Assembly: GCA_900110015.1 (NCBI GenBank)
Contig: FOCD01000005.1
Location: forward strand, 62,001 to 126,000
Origin: Terribacillus saccharophilus
GTDB lineage: Bacteria; Bacillota; Bacilli; Bacillales; Amphibacillaceae
Reading direction: 5' to 3'
DNA length: 64,000 bases
Position numbers and translations under genes: made by a program. Below the pieces are notes generated by a model that saw only the letters and a program-made list of their open reading frames with translations, was not told where the DNA came from and searched no databases. Of the stretch, positions 54,080-62,143 are shown one piece after another. Each line of letters starts with the position of its first letter. Within the stretch, counting starts at the first letter, position 1.

Positions 54080-54721
54080 ATGCAAGCCTTTATCCGGAAC
54101 GACCAATATAACAATATTAAAGAACAGGTGCAGCAGCTCGTGAATAGTTCTGCTGCTGTCAAAGATATAGACATCATTTTTGGACTCCGCTCATTAGCTG
54201 AAGAGAAGATCATGAATCGATTCGAGAAGCTCTCAGAGGAAGAGGCAGAGATGCTTAAAAGAATTCAGGGTGTGCAGGATGAAATCGATGCAGAGCTCTT
54301 TTTGGCTCAGCTGCGTCCATCCATCAAGCCGTTTCCTGCGTTAACGGAGCAGCAGCTGCGCAAGCTATTCCCGAAAGTGAAGCAATTACATGTACCGAAA
54401 CTTGATGAAGTCGATTGGGAAAAGACATCCTATCTAGGGTGGAATGATTCTGGTCAGCAGGCAAAATACATGGTCGCCCCTCATGAGGACGGAATGCTGG
54501 CCGCTCGCGGCACTATGACGCCATCCTCTCAGCCAGGAATTTGCACTATCTGCAATAAGCTGGAGAGTGTAGGATTATTCATGGCAGATCCAATTGGCCG
54601 CGGCCAAGGGACGTATGTAAAACGCGGGAACTATGTATGCAGAGATAGCGCCAAGTGTAATCGAAATCTAACAGATATAAACCGGTTCTTCAGTTTCATC
54701 TCAAATCTGCATGCATCATAA
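54080..54721 (+). CDS. FusB/FusC-family EF-G-binding protein
   Basis: 213 residues. N-terminal four-helix domain and a C-terminal treble-clef zinc finger with C155xxC158 (CTICNK) and C187/C193 (YVCRDSAKCNRN), as in FusB. Plasmid FusB/FusC give fusidic-acid resistance by binding EF-G and freeing it from stalled ribosomes; chromosomal relatives in Bacilli are common and their natural role is uncertain. ATG has AACGGAGGGATGTCCAC upstream. Confidence 0.88.
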   Translation: MQAFIRNDQYNNIKEQVQQLVNSSAAVKDIDIIFGLRSLAEEKIMNRFEKLSEEEAEMLKRIQGVQDEIDAELFLAQLRPSIKPFPALTEQQLRKLFPKVKQLHVPKLDEVDWEKTSYLGWNDSGQQAKYMVAPHEDGMLAARGTMTPSSQPGICTICNKLESVGLFMADPIGRGQGTYVKRGNYVCRDSAKCNRNLTDINRFFSFISNLHAS

Positions 54722-54768
54722 ATAAAAGAAGGAGCACAAGCCTTGAGGCGAGTGCTCCTTCTTTTATT
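54721..54768. terminator. Bidirectional terminator, fusB-like / lipoprotein
   Basis: AATAAAAGAAGGAGCAC / GTGCTCCTTCTTTTATT, a 17-bp stem with a loop of 14 bases. The lipoprotein stop codon lies in the right arm. Confidence 0.93.
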
Positions 54769-55435
54769 CTTCAGGCAGATCAAATGTTAAATCAGCTGCC
54801 AGCAAGTCTTCTTTTTTATCAGTGATACTGGAGATACGCAATGAGAAGGAATCTTCTTCTTTGAAATCTGCTTGATCCATAAGGAAGACAACATATTTGG
54901 TGGAAGTCTGGCCGGGTTCGATCACACCAGAATCTGCTTCCAAAACATTATGGTTCAGGATTCGGTATGTTGGAGTTTCAAGAAAAGCACCCATTTCCTT
55001 CAATGGTACCGCACTTTCCCCATCATTCTTCACTTCCAGCTTCGCTGTCGCTGCAACGATTTTCTCCGGATCCTTGAAACCAGTGAATGATTCCTCATAG
55101 GAATCTGCTGGTTTCAGCTTTGTATATTGAATCCCTTTCAGGGTCACTTCCAGATTGTCATCAGTTTTGGACTGATCAAAGTTCTGCTCAGCCAGCATTT
55201 CCTTTTCTGCAACCGCATCTTTCGTCAGGCGGTCCGGGAAGTAGGGGTTCTCTGCTGTCACAGTGTCCGTCAAATCGGCAGACAATGGATCTGTATCTTC
55301 GTTTCCTTCTGTAACTGCTGCTTGTGCCGTCGGTGTTTTTGGCTCTTCGGCTGCTTTTTCGTCCTTACTGCAGGCTGATAAAGTCAATACAATCGCGAAC
55401 AACAATGCTGCAGCTGGAATACGGAACAGTTTCAT
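54764..55435 (-). CDS. Lipoprotein of unknown function (DUF5068-like)
   Basis: 223 residues. Lipobox LSAC (C22), a low-complexity Glu/Thr/Ala linker (about 25-60), then a beta-rich domain (about 90-220) with NPYFPDRLTKDA, KLEVKNDGESAVPLKE and SSTKYVVFLMDQADF, resembling DUF5068/DUF4352-like lipoproteins of Bacillaceae. Function unknown. Divergent from the PH-like gene. Confidence 0.72.
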   Translation of the reverse strand: MKLFRIPAAALLFAIVLTLSACSKDEKAAEEPKTPTAQAAVTEGNEDTDPLSADLTDTVTAENPYFPDRLTKDAVAEKEMLAEQNFDQSKTDDNLEVTLKGIQYTKLKPADSYEESFTGFKDPEKIVAATAKLEVKNDGESAVPLKEMGAFLETPTYRILNHNVLEADSGVIEPGQTSTKYVVFLMDQADFKEEDSFSLRISSITDKKEDLLAADLTFDLPEE

Positions 55436-55769
55436 ATACTTCTTTCATCCTCTCTTTTAACGAGATCGTCTTCTAGAAAATAAGTAAATAAAGACATAAA
55501 TATCATACCGTAACCCTATATGGAATGAAATGAAAAGAGCCTAATTTCCTAGAAGAAAGTCTAGGAAGGGCTGGAAAAATTGGAGATGGGAGGTATCATT
55601 TCTTCCTTATGGCTGGTAAAATGTAGGAGAGTGTGAGAAATTTATAATAAACAGAAAAGAGTTATCTCTGCCGCATTTTTTTATTGCATAAATTCTGAAG
55701 TGCGATATATATTTAGAAAGTATGAATCAGGATTGGAAGCAAGTACATTAAGTGAGGAGAACGCGGAAA
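55436..55769. other. Divergent intergenic region
   Basis: 334 bases without an ORF of note. On the plus strand TTGCAT (55684-55689) followed after 18 bases by TATATT is a likely promoter for the PH-like gene. The 19-base string CATTTTTTTATTGCATAAA at 55674-55692 also occurs at the Fur-controlled promoter (50154-50172). A small CCTAG..CTAGG hairpin lies near 55550-55567. Confidence 0.5.
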
Positions 55770-56156
55770 ATGGGGCAAAGAAGAGATCTGAAGGAATTGT
55801 CCATGTACCTAGAAGAAGACGAACGGATTTTTCTCTACGTACAAAGTAAGCTCGACGAGAGGAATGGCATCCTTGGTGTTACGCAGAACCGAATCCTGTT
55901 TACGCACAAACCGTTGATGAAACCAGCTTATCTGGATACGACGAGCTACGACAGCATCGACTATATCCTTTATACAGAAGGTACAGGGGAGGGCGAATTG
56001 TCTATCCATATGAATAATGGAGATATAAAATATGTAACAAGTCATCGCCTGATCCACCTCAAGGGTGTAAGTGATATCGTCAGGATGTTCGTTAACAATC
56101 ATCAGCGTGATCTCTTGTTCCGGAATACGTTCAACCGCAAGCAATTGTTGGAATAG
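55770..56156 (+). CDS. Small PH-domain-like protein (YokE-type), tentative
   Basis: 128 residues without signal peptide or membrane helix. The pattern ERIFLYVQSKLDERNGILGVTQNRILFTHK, then YDSIDYILY and GDIKYVTSHRLIHLKGVSDIVRMF, resembles bacterial PH-like domains: strands with an NGILGVTQNRILF turn. Start ATG 55770 follows GTGAGGAGAACGCGGAAA. The leucine T-box begins at the end of this gene, so its terminator or readthrough could also matter. Confidence 0.65.
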   Translation: MGQRRDLKELSMYLEEDERIFLYVQSKLDERNGILGVTQNRILFTHKPLMKPAYLDTTSYDSIDYILYTEGTGEGELSIHMNNGDIKYVTSHRLIHLKGVSDIVRMFVNNHQRDLLFRNTFNRKQLLE

Positions 56157-56157
56157 A

Positions 56158-56368
56158 TAGACGCAGGGAACAGAAGTAGTAGGATGGAGAACTGTTATAG
56201 CGAGCTGCCGGGTGGTGCAAGGCAGCCAGGGAAACATCCGAACTCATCTGGGAGTGCCCAGGAGGAAATGCCTGGTCGGCTGGCGGCCGTTATCAGCTTT
56301 TGAGGGGCCGAAAAAGAGTGGTACCACAATGTCCATTGTCTCTTTAGGAGATGGTGGGCATTTTTTTT
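56158..56368 (+). promoter_or_regulatory. T-box riboswitch, leucine specifier (CUC)
   Basis: Stem I elements: AGTA (within GAAGTAGTA), upper stem GGATG/CATCC, and distal loop AGCGAGCTGCCGGGTGGTGCAAGGCAGC region (56200-56226). After CATCC comes GAACTCA: lower helix CAGA/TCTG then places CUC next to the conserved A, so the specifier reads CUC, leucine. The T-box sequence AGAGTGGTACCACA (56315-56328) is a close variant of AGGGTGGNACCGCG. The terminator is 56330-56360 with eight T residues. Uncharged tRNA-Leu should pair with it and turn on the HIT operon. A weak promoter, TTCAAC-N17-ATAGAT, lies at 56130-56158. Confidence 0.9.
56330..56368 (+). terminator. T-box terminator
   Basis: TGTCCATTGTCTC / GAGATGGTGGGCA hairpin with TTTAG loop and T8, overlapping the T-box antiterminator. 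Confidence 0.9.
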
Positions 56369-56385
56369 ATAAGGAGGAGTGCACT

Positions 56386-56844
56386 GTGGAAGATTGCTTT
56401 ATCTGTGACAAACATGCTGGACGTTTACAAGTAAGCGGCGATTGTATTTTTGAAGATGATTATATTTATATTAGTCACATCGATAAAAAGGGAAAACCGA
56501 CATATTTAGGTCATATCATGCTCGATCTGAAACGTCATGCTCCTCAAATCGGAGATATGTCAGAAGAGGAAGCGGCTGCATTCGGTATAGCGATGAAAAG
56601 AGCTGCACTCGCATTGCAGGAAACGCTGCAAGCAGAGCATGTGTACACACTTGTCTCCGGAAATGCTGTGCCCCATGTTCACATGCATATCATTCCTAGG
56701 TATACAGGAACTCCTGAAACATACTGGGGACCGATGGATGTTTACGATTGGCCTGATGCACCTTTTGGCGGAGAGTCGGAAATAAAAGAAGTCACAGCAA
56801 AACTACAATGCTTTATGAAAGAGAATTTTCATGCAAACGTTTAG
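56386..56844 (+). CDS. HIT-family nucleotide hydrolase
   Basis: 152 residues. Histidine triad HVHMH at 97-101 (SGNAVPHVHMHIIPRY), and an N-terminal CFIC zinc-type motif (C4, C7). HIT proteins hydrolyse nucleotidyl linkages (AMP-lysine, diadenosine polyphosphates, aminoacyl-AMP). Start is GTG 56386, six bases after AAGGAGGAG; upstream ORF readthrough lies in the T-box. It is the first gene under the leucine T-box, which is unusual for a HIT protein. It overlaps the next gene by 14 bases. Confidence 0.9.
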   Translation: MEDCFICDKHAGRLQVSGDCIFEDDYIYISHIDKKGKPTYLGHIMLDLKRHAPQIGDMSEEEAAAFGIAMKRAALALQETLQAEHVYTLVSGNAVPHVHMHIIPRYTGTPETYWGPMDVYDWPDAPFGGESEIKEVTAKLQCFMKENFHANV

Positions 56845-57616
56845 CTGGACAGGCGATCAACACGCATTCTTGGATTCACCCGATGTTACGCAAATAGGGG
56901 GTCTTGTGTTAGGAAGACTTGGCGGGATGAGCCAATCCGGACAAACGAAGAACGAAGATGGGGCAGTGTTGTTGACCGGAGAGAACTGGGAGTTCCTCCT
57001 TCTGATGGATGCACATCATTCAGCAGATAGTGCTAGACTGGTTGCCGAAACTTTTCTGCAGGCCGAGCCTGAGTTACGAAAAGCTTGCGAGGCAGCATCA
57101 GCATTTGGACAAGTACCCGCATTCGTTATAGATCAATTATCCCAACCTTCTTTTCTGGAAGCATGCCGAGATGTTAAAGGAGAGACGGCATGTCTTTTTG
57201 TCTTTCGTAAAGATGAGTACATCTGGTGGCTATCCACGGGGGATTGTCTCTTTTATCTTTTCCATAATGAATTAGCGGAAATGGGTGAGTTTGAACAAAA
57301 TACCCGACATTTTTATGAATGGATTGGTCAGCAGAACGCTTGGTCATTACAAGTCCCCTCCTATACAACTGGTACGCGGCAGCTAAGAAAAGGAAAGAAT
57401 CGACTTTTTATGACGACAGATGGGCTGCTGGAATGTCCCGGATTGAATATGAATGGTCAAAAACTATATGATCTGTTATCCAGAATGGATGATGATGTGT
57501 TTGTGCAGCGGCTGCTTTCCGATTTGAAATCTCATTTTGTGCGGGATAGCTGTACATTTGTTTGCTGGACAATAGATGTTTCAAAGGAAGGATTGATGCC
57601 AAGTGACAAATTATAA
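56831..57616 (+). CDS. PP2C-like protein phosphatase domain
   Basis: 261 residues. It shows PP2C-type blocks: SQSGQTKNEDGAVLL with GLVLGRLGG before, LLLMDAHHSADSARL (normally DGxGG/H), GETACLFVFRKDEYIWWLSTGDC, LFMTTDGLLECP and DSCTFVCW. Some metal-ligand positions look altered (DAHH instead of DGHGG), so catalytic activity is plausible but unproven. It overlaps the HIT gene and the ASCH gene, so the three are co-translated and share the T-box. Confidence 0.75.
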   Translation: MQTFSWTGDQHAFLDSPDVTQIGGLVLGRLGGMSQSGQTKNEDGAVLLTGENWEFLLLMDAHHSADSARLVAETFLQAEPELRKACEAASAFGQVPAFVIDQLSQPSFLEACRDVKGETACLFVFRKDEYIWWLSTGDCLFYLFHNELAEMGEFEQNTRHFYEWIGQQNAWSLQVPSYTTGTRQLRKGKNRLFMTTDGLLECPGLNMNGQKLYDLLSRMDDDVFVQRLLSDLKSHFVRDSCTFVCWTIDVSKEGLMPSDKL

Positions 57617-58073
57617 TGAACAAATAAAAGCTTTTTATCGAGCGTATTTAGAGCAAAACCCACAGGCACCACAAACTTATACAGCATGGAGCTTTGGCGG
57701 CGATGATGCGTTAGCGGATGAACTGGCTGAACTGGTCGTTCAGGGAATTAAAACAGCAACATCTTCTAATCATCTGCTATATGAACTGGAAAATGAGCCT
57801 GTCCCAGAACCTGGTCTTCATAGTATTGTTTTCGATAGAGCAGGAAATCCTCGTGCGGTGATTGAAATTATACAAGTAGAAGTAAAACCGTATAAAGAGG
57901 TTGATGAGACCTTTGCCTTCAAAGAAGGAGAAGGCGATCGTACGCTTACTTATTGGCGTTCTGTTCACGAGCCTTTCTTTACAAAGGAAATGGTAGAAAT
58001 CGGACGTGATTTTTCACCTGACATGCTTGTTGTATGTGAGGAATTTGCTGTAAGGTTTATCGCTCATAAATAA
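57603..58073 (+). CDS. ASCH-domain protein
   Basis: 156 residues with the ASCH pattern: AWSFGGDDALADELAELVVQGIKTATSS, then DRAGNPRAVIEIIQVEVKPYKEVDETFA and EGEGDRTLTYWR. ASCH domains are PUA-like and thought to bind RNA or act as nucleoside amidohydrolases (YqfB). Start GTG 57603 overlaps the previous gene by 14 bases, with AAGGAAGGA before it. Third gene of the T-box operon; substrate unknown. Confidence 0.83.
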   Translation: MTNYNEQIKAFYRAYLEQNPQAPQTYTAWSFGGDDALADELAELVVQGIKTATSSNHLLYELENEPVPEPGLHSIVFDRAGNPRAVIEIIQVEVKPYKEVDETFAFKEGEGDRTLTYWRSVHEPFFTKEMVEIGRDFSPDMLVVCEEFAVRFIAHK

Positions 58074-58123
58074 TTGGTGTCCTGCACACACTGTAGACAA
58101 GAAGATACAGTGGAGGGAAACTG

Positions 58124-58777
58124 ATGAAAAAAACAATATTATTGTTTGCGTTACTGCTTGTCTTTTCTGCTTTGACGCACCCAGTGCAAGCACAGCCTAA
58201 AAAGAACGTGATTGTGGAAACAGAGTACTACGATGGCATCGAAGAGCTGAAATACCCGCAAGTGAAGCATGCCGGAACACCGAAGCTTACTATATTGATC
58301 AATAAAGACTTCAAGGCGTATATCGAGAAAGCTGCAGCAGCACGCAAAGAGAATATTGAAGCTGGCAAAAAGTATAATTATGACCCGGATTTTCAAACTG
58401 ATTTTGAAGTCAAATATAATACAGATCGCAAGCTCAGTATCCTGATGAGCAGCTATATTTTTACCGGTGGAGCGCATGGTTCTACTGCGGTAGAATCCTT
58501 TAATTACGATTTGAAAGAAAAGAAACGCGTTTATTTAACAGATATCCTGCAAACACCCAGTCAGGTGAAGAAAGTCCAGCACTACGTCTTCACCTACGCT
58601 AAGGCAAGGCCAGAAATATTCTATCCTGATCTGAAAAAAGAGGACATACACCTAAATGAAAATACGGCCTTCTTTTTTACAGATGAAGGTATAGCGCTTG
58701 TCTTCCAGCAATACGATATTGCACCATATGTCTCCGGTAATCAAGTTATCAAAATACCTAATAAAATATACAACTAA
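58124..58777 (+). CDS. Secreted DUF4163/DUF3298 protein (RsiV-like domain)
   Basis: 217 residues with a signal peptide (to about residue 24, ending VQAQ). A DUF4163 segment (about 28-100) and a DUF3298 segment with FTGGAHGSTAVESFNYDLKEKK and FFFTDEGIALVFQQYDIAPY, as found in the outer domains of RsiV and PdaC. Here no catalytic deacetylase or anti-sigma part is attached. It may bind lysozyme-like or cell-wall ligands; function unknown. A 7-bp stem CACTGTA/TACAGTG (58089-58112) precedes its ribosome binding site. Confidence 0.8.
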   Translation: MKKTILLFALLLVFSALTHPVQAQPKKNVIVETEYYDGIEELKYPQVKHAGTPKLTILINKDFKAYIEKAAAARKENIEAGKKYNYDPDFQTDFEVKYNTDRKLSILMSSYIFTGGAHGSTAVESFNYDLKEKKRVYLTDILQTPSQVKKVQHYVFTYAKARPEIFYPDLKKEDIHLNENTAFFFTDEGIALVFQQYDIAPYVSGNQVIKIPNKIYN

Positions 58778-58782
58778 GAAAG

Positions 58783-58816
58783 AAGCCATGGAAGTATGCT
58801 GCATCCATGGCTTTTT
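58783..58816 (+). terminator. Terminator after the DUF3298 gene
   Basis: AAGCCATGG / CCATGGCTT with inner ATGC/GCAT pairing and TTTTT. Confidence 0.88.
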
Positions 58817-58860
58817 CGGGTATACCTAATTAAACATAATAGAGAAATGGGGAGAAACAA

Positions 58861-59826
58861 ATGATTAAGTGGGGAATTCTAGGACCAGGCTCGATCGCGC
58901 ATCACTTTGCGGAAGCATTGCAGAATGAAGGAGAATCCATCCTGGCGGTTGGTGCGAGGAATAAAGAAAAGGGACAAGCATTTGCAGAGCAATTCGATAT
59001 ACCTAGAGTGTATGAAGGATTCCAGGGTGTGTTGGATGATACTGAAGTAGATGTTGTATACATAGCGACGCCGCATGCCTTTCATTATGAAACAATCATA
59101 GAAGCCTTGAAGCATGGAAAACATGTGCTAGCCGAGAAAGCGATTACAGTAAACTCCAAGCAGCTTGATGATATCACTGCGTTGGCAGCAGAAAAGCAAC
59201 TGATTGTGGCAGAAGCAATGACAATTTATCATATGCCGATTTATAAAGAACTACAGCAGTTGATCGATGCTGGGAAAATCGGAGACATCCAGACATTAAG
59301 TGTAAACTTTAACAGCATCAAAGAAAACGATCCGAAAAATCGTTTCTTTAATCCCGATTTGGCGGGCGGAGCACTGTTGGATATAGGCGTTTATGCTTTG
59401 GCGTTTGTTCGTGTGTTCATACAGGATGAGCCAAGTGAGGTTATCAGCACCGTTACGAAGCATGAGACAGGAGTAGACCAGCAGGCAGGAATCATTCTGA
59501 AAAACAAGAAAGGTCAGCTTGCTACCATCACATTATCCTTTATGGTGGAATCTCCAGAACGTGCAACAGTTATGGGGACAAAAGGATTCATTGATATTGA
59601 GAAATTCTCTCGTGCCCAACAGGCCACCGTTTGTTATGTCGAGCAAGGCAAAACAGAAACAATAGAAGCTGGGGAGACAGAGAAGGCATTGCAGTATGAA
59701 GTAAAAGCAATGAAGGAACTCATTGAAAAGGATGTTCCACATGTAACATTGCCTTATACGAAGGATGTTATGAAGATTATGGATCAGCTTCGGAAACAGT
59801 GGGAAATAAGCTTTAGCTTTGAATAA
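58861..59826 (+). CDS. Gfo/Idh/MocA-family oxidoreductase
   Basis: 321 residues. N-terminal NAD(P)-binding GILGPGSIAHHFAEAL, the DVVYIATPHAFHYE strand, and HGKHVLAEKAITVN with the conserved EKP-like motif (here EKA). The C-terminal half has GGALLDIGVYALAF. These enzymes oxidise or reduce sugar-like substrates; the substrate is not evident. The EKA in place of the usual EKP is a small deviation. ATG has AATGGGGAGAAACAA upstream. Monocistronic. Confidence 0.88.
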   Translation: MIKWGILGPGSIAHHFAEALQNEGESILAVGARNKEKGQAFAEQFDIPRVYEGFQGVLDDTEVDVVYIATPHAFHYETIIEALKHGKHVLAEKAITVNSKQLDDITALAAEKQLIVAEAMTIYHMPIYKELQQLIDAGKIGDIQTLSVNFNSIKENDPKNRFFNPDLAGGALLDIGVYALAFVRVFIQDEPSEVISTVTKHETGVDQQAGIILKNKKGQLATITLSFMVESPERATVMGTKGFIDIEKFSRAQQATVCYVEQGKTETIEAGETEKALQYEVKAMKELIEKDVPHVTLPYTKDVMKIMDQLRKQWEISFSFE

Positions 59827-59858
59827 AAAAATGCTCCGGAGACTACCGGAGCATTTTT
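59826..59858. terminator. Bidirectional terminator, Gfo gene / opuC operon
   Basis: AAAAATGCTCCGG / CCGGAGCATTTTT with a 6-base loop. Confidence 0.93.
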
Positions 59859-59863
59859 GTTGT

Positions 59864-60529
59864 TTAACTCAATTTTCTGCTGTTGGCCGGAGAAAGCAAT
59901 CTCTCGAACCAACCCATAACAAAGTCGGCCATTACAGCCATGAGTGCAGTTGGAATAGCGCCTGCTAATATAATGGCGCCCCCTTCTGCTGCATTCGTAC
60001 CTCGAACGATAATGGAGCCTAACCCGCCAGCTCCGATGAATGTTCCGATTGTGGCAATACCAATTGCAATAACAAGTGCAGTACGAAGTCCAGCCATAAT
60101 AACAGATAAGGAAAGGGGTAGTTCGACCATGCGTAAAATTTGAAATCTGGTCATTCCCATCGCATTTCCTGCTTCCTTCAATGTCTTATCCACGCCAAGT
60201 ATTCCTGTATACGTATTTTTAATGATTGGAAGCAGGGAATAAAGGAATAGTGCCAAGATGACTGTGTTCGTCCCTAAACCCATCACCAGCATGAGAACAG
60301 CTAGCAATGCAAGTGCAGGTACTGTTTGGATGACATTTACAAAGGAAATGACCCAAGGACTGAGCTTGCTGTAGCGAGCAATCAATATACCGACAGGGAT
60401 GCCTACGATACCAGCAAACAATACACCGTATGCAGACATAAGGAAGTGCCGATAGAACTCTGTCCAGACGTAAGCGCCGTTTTCGCTATAATAAGTCACT
60501 AGTTCTCTCAATATATCCATCGTCTCCAC
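59864..60529 (-). CDS. opuCD: Osmoprotectant ABC permease OpuCD
   Basis: 221 residues, about five membrane helices, BPD_transp_1 fold: GIVGIPVGILIARY, VIQTVPALALLAVLMLVMGLG and the EAA-like loop EAGNAMGMTRFQILRMVELPLSL. Second permease of the OpuC-type importer for glycine betaine, carnitine, choline derivatives. Last gene of the operon; starts six bases after opuCC. Confidence 0.95.
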   Translation of the reverse strand: METMDILRELVTYYSENGAYVWTEFYRHFLMSAYGVLFAGIVGIPVGILIARYSKLSPWVISFVNVIQTVPALALLAVLMLVMGLGTNTVILALFLYSLLPIIKNTYTGILGVDKTLKEAGNAMGMTRFQILRMVELPLSLSVIMAGLRTALVIAIGIATIGTFIGAGGLGSIIVRGTNAAEGGAIILAGAIPTALMAVMADFVMGWFERLLSPANSRKLS

Positions 60530-60535
60530 ACCTCC

Positions 60536-61453
60536 TTAGTTGTCCTCAAAATAGTTATGTTCCTCTAAATATTCTCTTGCTACTGTACTAGGTTCCTTTT
60601 TCTCGATATCTGCCTGGTAGTTCAGTTCAATGATCGTTTCGTTATCGAATTTTCCTACTAACTTTTGCAAAATATCATCAATCTCCGGATGCTGCTGCAG
60701 CACTTTATTCGTTGCTACCGGAGAAGCGTCGTAAGGCGGGAAGAAATGTTTATCATCTTCCAATGTTGCTAAGTTGAATTGCTTCAATCGTGCATCTGTG
60801 GAGTAAGCTAATACGGCGTCCATTTTTCCGCTATTCAAGGCAGAGTATACAAGGCCAATCTGCATCGGGAAGATCTTGTTAAATTCAAATCCATATTCTT
60901 TTATGAATTCGTCATAGCCAATTCCTTCACGATTAATCCAGCTATTATCCACACCAAATTGATATTTATCTGCGACAGATTCAAGACCGGAGACTTTCTC
61001 CAGTCCTTCTTCGTCAGCTACATCCTGGCGTACAGACAGAACGTAGGTGTTGTCGAATCCGTAAGTGTCATACCATTTCTGGTCGAATTGCTCCTTGAAT
61101 TCACGCTGCACAATCTCCATCGCTTCATCTGGATCATTTACCAGATCCATGTGGAGGGCACCGCTAAGATCAGTACCTGTATATCTTGCTGCAGATATAT
61201 CTACATCACCATTGACCATTGCTTGATGCATCACGATGGAGGAGCCCAAGTTTCCGACGATTTCTGCGTGCAGATCGGTATAATGCTCAATCATGTATTT
61301 TTGAATATAGCCTAAAGTCTGTGTTTCTGATGTTGTCACGGTTCCGATTTTTATCGTATCGGCAGAGCCGCCACCAAGGCCGGGAAGCGAACAGCCAGCG
61401 AGAAGAAAGGCTGTCATCATACCAACCAAGACCAGTTTGATTCGCTTTTTCAT
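60536..61453 (-). CDS. opuCC: Osmoprotectant-binding lipoprotein OpuCC
   Basis: 305 residues (B. subtilis 303). Lipobox LLAGC (C21) and a type II binding-protein fold with KIGTVTTSETQTLGYI, ISAARYTGTDLSGAL and VLAYSTDARLKQFNL. The aromatic/tyrosine cluster of the OpuC/OpuBC ligand cage is present in these blocks. Anchored outside the membrane, it hands betaine-type solutes to OpuCB/CD. Confidence 0.95.
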   Translation of the reverse strand: MKKRIKLVLVGMMTAFLLAGCSLPGLGGGSADTIKIGTVTTSETQTLGYIQKYMIEHYTDLHAEIVGNLGSSIVMHQAMVNGDVDISAARYTGTDLSGALHMDLVNDPDEAMEIVQREFKEQFDQKWYDTYGFDNTYVLSVRQDVADEEGLEKVSGLESVADKYQFGVDNSWINREGIGYDEFIKEYGFEFNKIFPMQIGLVYSALNSGKMDAVLAYSTDARLKQFNLATLEDDKHFFPPYDASPVATNKVLQQHPEIDDILQKLVGKFDNETIIELNYQADIEKKEPSTVAREYLEEHNYFEDN

Positions 61454-61471
61454 ACCTGTTGTCGCCCCTTT

Positions 61472-62125
61472 CTATGCTGTTTCATAATGAGTGCTCTTTG
61501 TAGTAGGAGTAAGCTTCTTCTCTACCTTGCCCAAGATGAAATCAGCAAGCAGTGCTAGGATTGTAGAAGGAATTGCTCCTGCTAAAATCAGTTCAGGCTG
61601 ATATAGATTTAACCCATCAAAAATGAAATCACCAAGACCGCCAGCTCCTACGAATGATGCAAGTGTGGCCCAGCCGATCAGGTAGACGGTAGAAACGCGG
61701 ATTCCTGCCATGATGATGGGAATGGCGAGCGGCAGTTCCACGCTGAAGATAAGCTGTGTATTTGTCATACCCATCCCACGGCCGGCTTCCAGTAGATTTT
61801 TATCGGTGTTTTTGATACCGATGTAAGTGTTACGTAGAATTGGAAGCATGGAATAGAAGAATAATGCAACAATTGCCGGGACCTTGCCAACACCTAAGAT
61901 TGGAATGAAGAATGCCAGGATGGCGAGGCTTGGAAAGGTTTGAATGATACTGACAATACGAATGACTGTATCTGCTGCCCGATTGATCCGCGTTAGCAGG
62001 ATGCCCACCGGTACAGCGACAAGGATGCCGAGCAAAACGGCAATCAATGATATATATAAATGCTCCCATGTTTTCAGGGCAAGTGTGCTGCCTTGTTCCT
62101 GGAAGAATTGAATCAATGTATCCAT
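61472..62125 (-). CDS. opuCB: Osmoprotectant ABC permease OpuCB
   Basis: 217 residues, as in B. subtilis OpuCB. Permease blocks [33 protein letters not shown] and [23 protein letters not shown]. First permease; pairs with OpuCD. ATG has AGGAGGTCCAATTCAC upstream, 18 bases after opuCA. Confidence 0.95.
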   Translation of the reverse strand: MDTLIQFFQEQGSTLALKTWEHLYISLIAVLLGILVAVPVGILLTRINRAADTVIRIVSIIQTFPSLAILAFFIPILGVGKVPAIVALFFYSMLPILRNTYIGIKNTDKNLLEAGRGMGMTNTQLIFSVELPLAIPIIMAGIRVSTVYLIGWATLASFVGAGGLGDFIFDGLNLYQPELILAGAIPSTILALLADFILGKVEKKLTPTTKSTHYETA

Positions 62126-62143
62126 GTGAATTGGACCTCCTTC

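Noticed and set aside
56212-56385. Upstream extension of the HIT gene
   Set aside because: It is the T-box and terminator read as codons; the GTG at 56386 has an AAGGAGGAG site.
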